Assembly: GCF_049965695.1 (NCBI RefSeq)
Contig: NZ_JBMFWB010000021.1
Coordinates: 1 to 34,160, forward strand
Direction of reading: 5' to 3'
Length of the DNA: 34,160 nucleotides
DNA from: Athalassotoga sp049965695
GTDB lineage: Bacteria > Thermotogota > Thermotogae > Mesoaciditogales > Mesoaciditogaceae
This document shows positions 32,824 through 34,160 of this stretch, one piece after another. Under the pieces are notes generated by a model that saw only the letters and a program-made list of their open reading frames with translations, did not search any database and was not told where the DNA came from. The translations under genes were made by a program, and so were the position numbers. Position 1 is the stretch's first letter, and each line of letters begins with the position of its first letter.

Positions 32824-33558
32824 AAGATTTGAAAGTTCTATGAATTTTTCTACCGGGATCTCTTCAGCCCTTTGGGTGGGAGAGATCCCTGCTTTGTTTA
32901 AAATCATATCCACACCTTTTAGATTGTTTCTTATCATCTTTCTTTTCTGGGAGAAAGATGCTTTTACGATTTCTTCAAACTTTTTCATGTCTTTTATTTT
33001 ATTTTCCATTTCTTTTGTCCTTGTGATTTGTATAACTGTGGAATCGACATTTGGAGATGGAAAAAATGATTTTCGATCCACATCGAAGAGTCGATCGATC
33101 TTACTTCTTACCTGAACAAAAACGCTTAAAGAATTGTAATCTCTGCTTTTTGGCTTAGCCATAAGCCTTTTGGCATATTCCTTTTGAATCATCAACGTCA
33201 TAGACGGAATTTCAAGATCAAAAAGTTTTTTTATTATCGGAGTGGATATGTTGTAAGGAATGTTTGAAACACATCTGTCCGCTTTTATCTTTCCTTGAAA
33301 TTTTAAAAAATCTTCAAAGATGAATTCGACTTGCATGCCTTCAAATTTATTCTTCAAAAATTCAAAAAGTTCTCTATCGATTTCAAAGGCTATTACGCTA
33401 ATTTCTTTCTCAATCAAGCATTGCGTTAAAATTCCCCTTCCGGCACCTATCTCAAGCACCGTTTCACCTCTTGACGCACCGGATTCTTTCACAATTTTGC
33501 TTGCAATTGTGGGATTAATCAGGAAATTCTGGCCAAAATTTTTCTTGTAATTTGTCAA
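32803..33558 (-). CDS. rsmA: 16S rRNA (adenine1518/1519-N6)-dimethyltransferase
   Basis: 251 aa. It makes the four methyl groups of the two adjacent adenines near the 3' end of 16S rRNA. KNFGQNFLINP, VLEIGAGRGILTQ (SAM site) and VSNIPYNISTP (NIPY catalytic motif) identify it. It is slightly shorter than typical (about 260-270 aa). The start is TTG 33558 with GAGGTG 5 nt upstream. It is oriented away from the rRNA operon, separated by repeat F. A -10-like TATAAT on the minus strand (33612-33607) could drive it. Confidence 0.94.
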   Translation of the reverse strand: MTNYKKNFGQNFLINPTIASKIVKESGASRGETVLEIGAGRGILTQCLIEKEISVIAFEIDRELFEFLKNKFEGMQVEFIFEDFLKFQGKIKADRCVSNIPYNISTPIIKKLFDLEIPSMTLMIQKEYAKRLMAKPKSRDYNSLSVFVQVRSKIDRLFDVDRKSFFPSPNVDSTVIQITRTKEMENKIKDMKKFEEIVKASFSQKRKMIRNNLKGVDMILNKAGISPTQRAEEIPVEKFIELSNLLSDDTL

Positions 33559-33581
33559 TATAACACCTCACGTAAATAAGC

Positions 33582-33609
33582 ATTCGGCTTTTACAGTATT
33601 CAGTATATT
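33582..33609 (+). promoter_or_regulatory. edge motif, diverged copy at the rsmA side of repeat F
   Basis: TTCGGC (33583-33588), a 15-bp spacer, TATATT (33604-33609). It is preceded by CGTAAATAAGC, shared with copy E. The spacing is 2 bp shorter than the other four, and it faces the repeat body, so it may be inactive or a remnant of a second element. Confidence 0.4.
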
Positions 33610-34022
33610 ATACTTGATCAAGACCGATTACGCGTTACCCGTCACTGTTTTGTTTTTGCCATAGGCTATTGGCCATGTGCTGCTTTTTAGTCTCTAATAT
33701 CCAATCTCTAATGTCTTTTTGTGCGTCGGCTCCGGCATTCGCCTTTCGGTGTCTGTCCTCGCTCCGCTGCGAAGGCCACCTTGAGGCATCCTGCCCTCCG
33801 CCTCCGTCTGTCATTCCAGTCGAAGAACTGGAATCACCTTTTGCCTTTGGCTGCTTACTCGTTACCGATTACGCGTTACTATTTTTTCTACGTGCCACCC
33901 GCTACGAGCCACGCGCTTGTTTTTGCCATAGGCTATTTGCTATATGCTGCTTTTTTAATCTCCCTTTATGCTATACGCCATGCGCTATATGCCATTGGCT
34001 ATGCGCTGGTTTATCTCTAATT
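33610..34022 (+). repeat. modular repeat copy F (longest) before the rRNA operon
   Basis: This fills the gene-free stretch between rsmA and the rRNA promoter. The order is heptamers 33627-33647; core 33723-33808; hairpin 33813-33834 (same arms as copy D); heptamers 33855-33878 (TTACTCG, TTACCGA, TTACGCG); heptamers 33888-33915 (CTACGTG, CCACCCG, CTACGAG, CCACGCG); then the A/T-shifted set at 33933-33946 and 33971-34005 (CTATACG, CCATGCG, CTATATG, CCATTGG, CTATGCG). It has the largest number of heptamers of any copy, about 17. Confidence 0.85.
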
Positions 34023-34033
34023 TCTTCGACCTC

Positions 34034-34066
34034 TTGACATAAGTGGTATCTTTGTGATAGTATAAT
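34034..34066 (+). promoter_or_regulatory. rRNA operon promoter
   Basis: A perfect TTGACA (34034-34039). A perfect TATAAT (34061-34066) lies 21 bp downstream, longer than normal; TAGTAT at 34058-34063 (18 bp) is a better-spaced -10 and overlaps it. The leader would be about 50-55 nt to the 16S start. No boxA is recognisable. Confidence 0.7.
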
Positions 34067-34122
34067 CTTTGCAATTGGGATTTATAGTTCATTGAAAAAC
34101 GGGCAGCTATAAGAGTAAGGTT

Positions 34123-34160
34123 TGGACGGAGAGTTCGATCCTGGCTCAGGACAAACGCTG
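34123..34160 (+). rRNA. rrs: 16S ribosomal RNA, 5' end (cut by the window edge)
   Basis: AGAGTTCGATCCTGGCTCAG (34130-34149) is the universal 5' segment, E. coli positions 8-27, followed by GACAAACGCTG. The start is set 7 nt upstream by analogy. Position 14 is C where most bacteria have U. Only about 38 nt are visible. Confidence 0.95.

Noticed and set aside
1..34122. tRNA genes or other structured RNAs outside the 16S start
   Set aside because: No cloverleaf with a T-arm GTTCRANNC and matching acceptor was found by eye in the intergenic gaps, though a covariance search would be needed to be certain.

Overview
The window is compact, AT-leaning bacterial DNA. Genes are tightly packed, often with overlaps of 1-21 bp, and Shine-Dalgarno sites are strong with frequent GTG and TTG starts. 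The gene set suggests an anaerobic, possibly thermophilic bacterium, most likely Thermotogota or a neighbouring deep-branching lineage: a B12-dependent class II ribonucleotide reductase, a cyclic 2,3-diphosphoglycerate synthetase-like protein, SpoVS without other spore genes, an Fe-S/MinD/NifX-like cluster, an old-yellow-enzyme-type oxidoreductase and a Mut7-C protein. This placement is inference from gene content. The last ~38 bases are the 5' end of a 16S rRNA gene, which would settle it.

Layout. (1) 1-375: repeat copy A and a gene remnant. (2) 372-2926: deoxynucleoside kinase and a cPGS-like gene (+), converging on ogt (-). (3) 3167-13432 (-): a long, closely spaced operon reading mut7C, sensor kinase, response regulator, ileS, glyQ, glyS, a 32-aa ORF and a membrane-anchored beta-propeller. 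(4) 13463-15743 (+): dusB, spoVS, terminator, DUF1385 membrane protein. (5) 15748-19625 (-): OYE-type oxidoreductase and CGGC protein, then an MFS transporter after a strong terminator. (6) 20068-24637 (-): DUF5320, NifX/ORP-like protein, two ferredoxin-containing MinD ATPases, [repeat D], ferredoxin, radical SAM protein and metallo-beta-lactamase-fold protein. This resembles the anaerobe 'orange protein' (ORP) type of locus. (7) 24851-30079 (+): sugar-binding protein and a fused MalF-MalG permease, coupled to rsmG, an LplA/LipM-family gene and rsmI. (8) 30325-33558: nrdJ (+) overlapping convergent rsmA (-). (9) 33559-34160: repeat copy F, rRNA promoter, start of 16S.

The most unusual content is non-coding. 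A modular repeat family occurs about seven times in the window (A, B, C1, C2, D, E, F). Its parts are a GC-rich core of ~90 bp, a hairpin whose two arms change together between copies, arrays of a degenerate 7-bp unit (YYAYNNG), and a 27-29 bp edge motif. The edge motif looks like a promoter (TTCRAM, 17 bp, TATATT) around the palindrome ACTTTTAAAGT. Copies sit at ends of transcription units, supply the stop codons of two genes, and in three places point the promoter-like motif into a downstream gene (ogt, the ferredoxin operon, the sugar transporter).

Operons mix functions. A soluble two-component system is transcribed with the isoleucyl- and glycyl-tRNA synthetases. Three 16S rRNA methyltransferases (rsmG, rsmI, rsmA) lie within 6 kb of the rRNA operon, two of them coupled to a sugar transporter.
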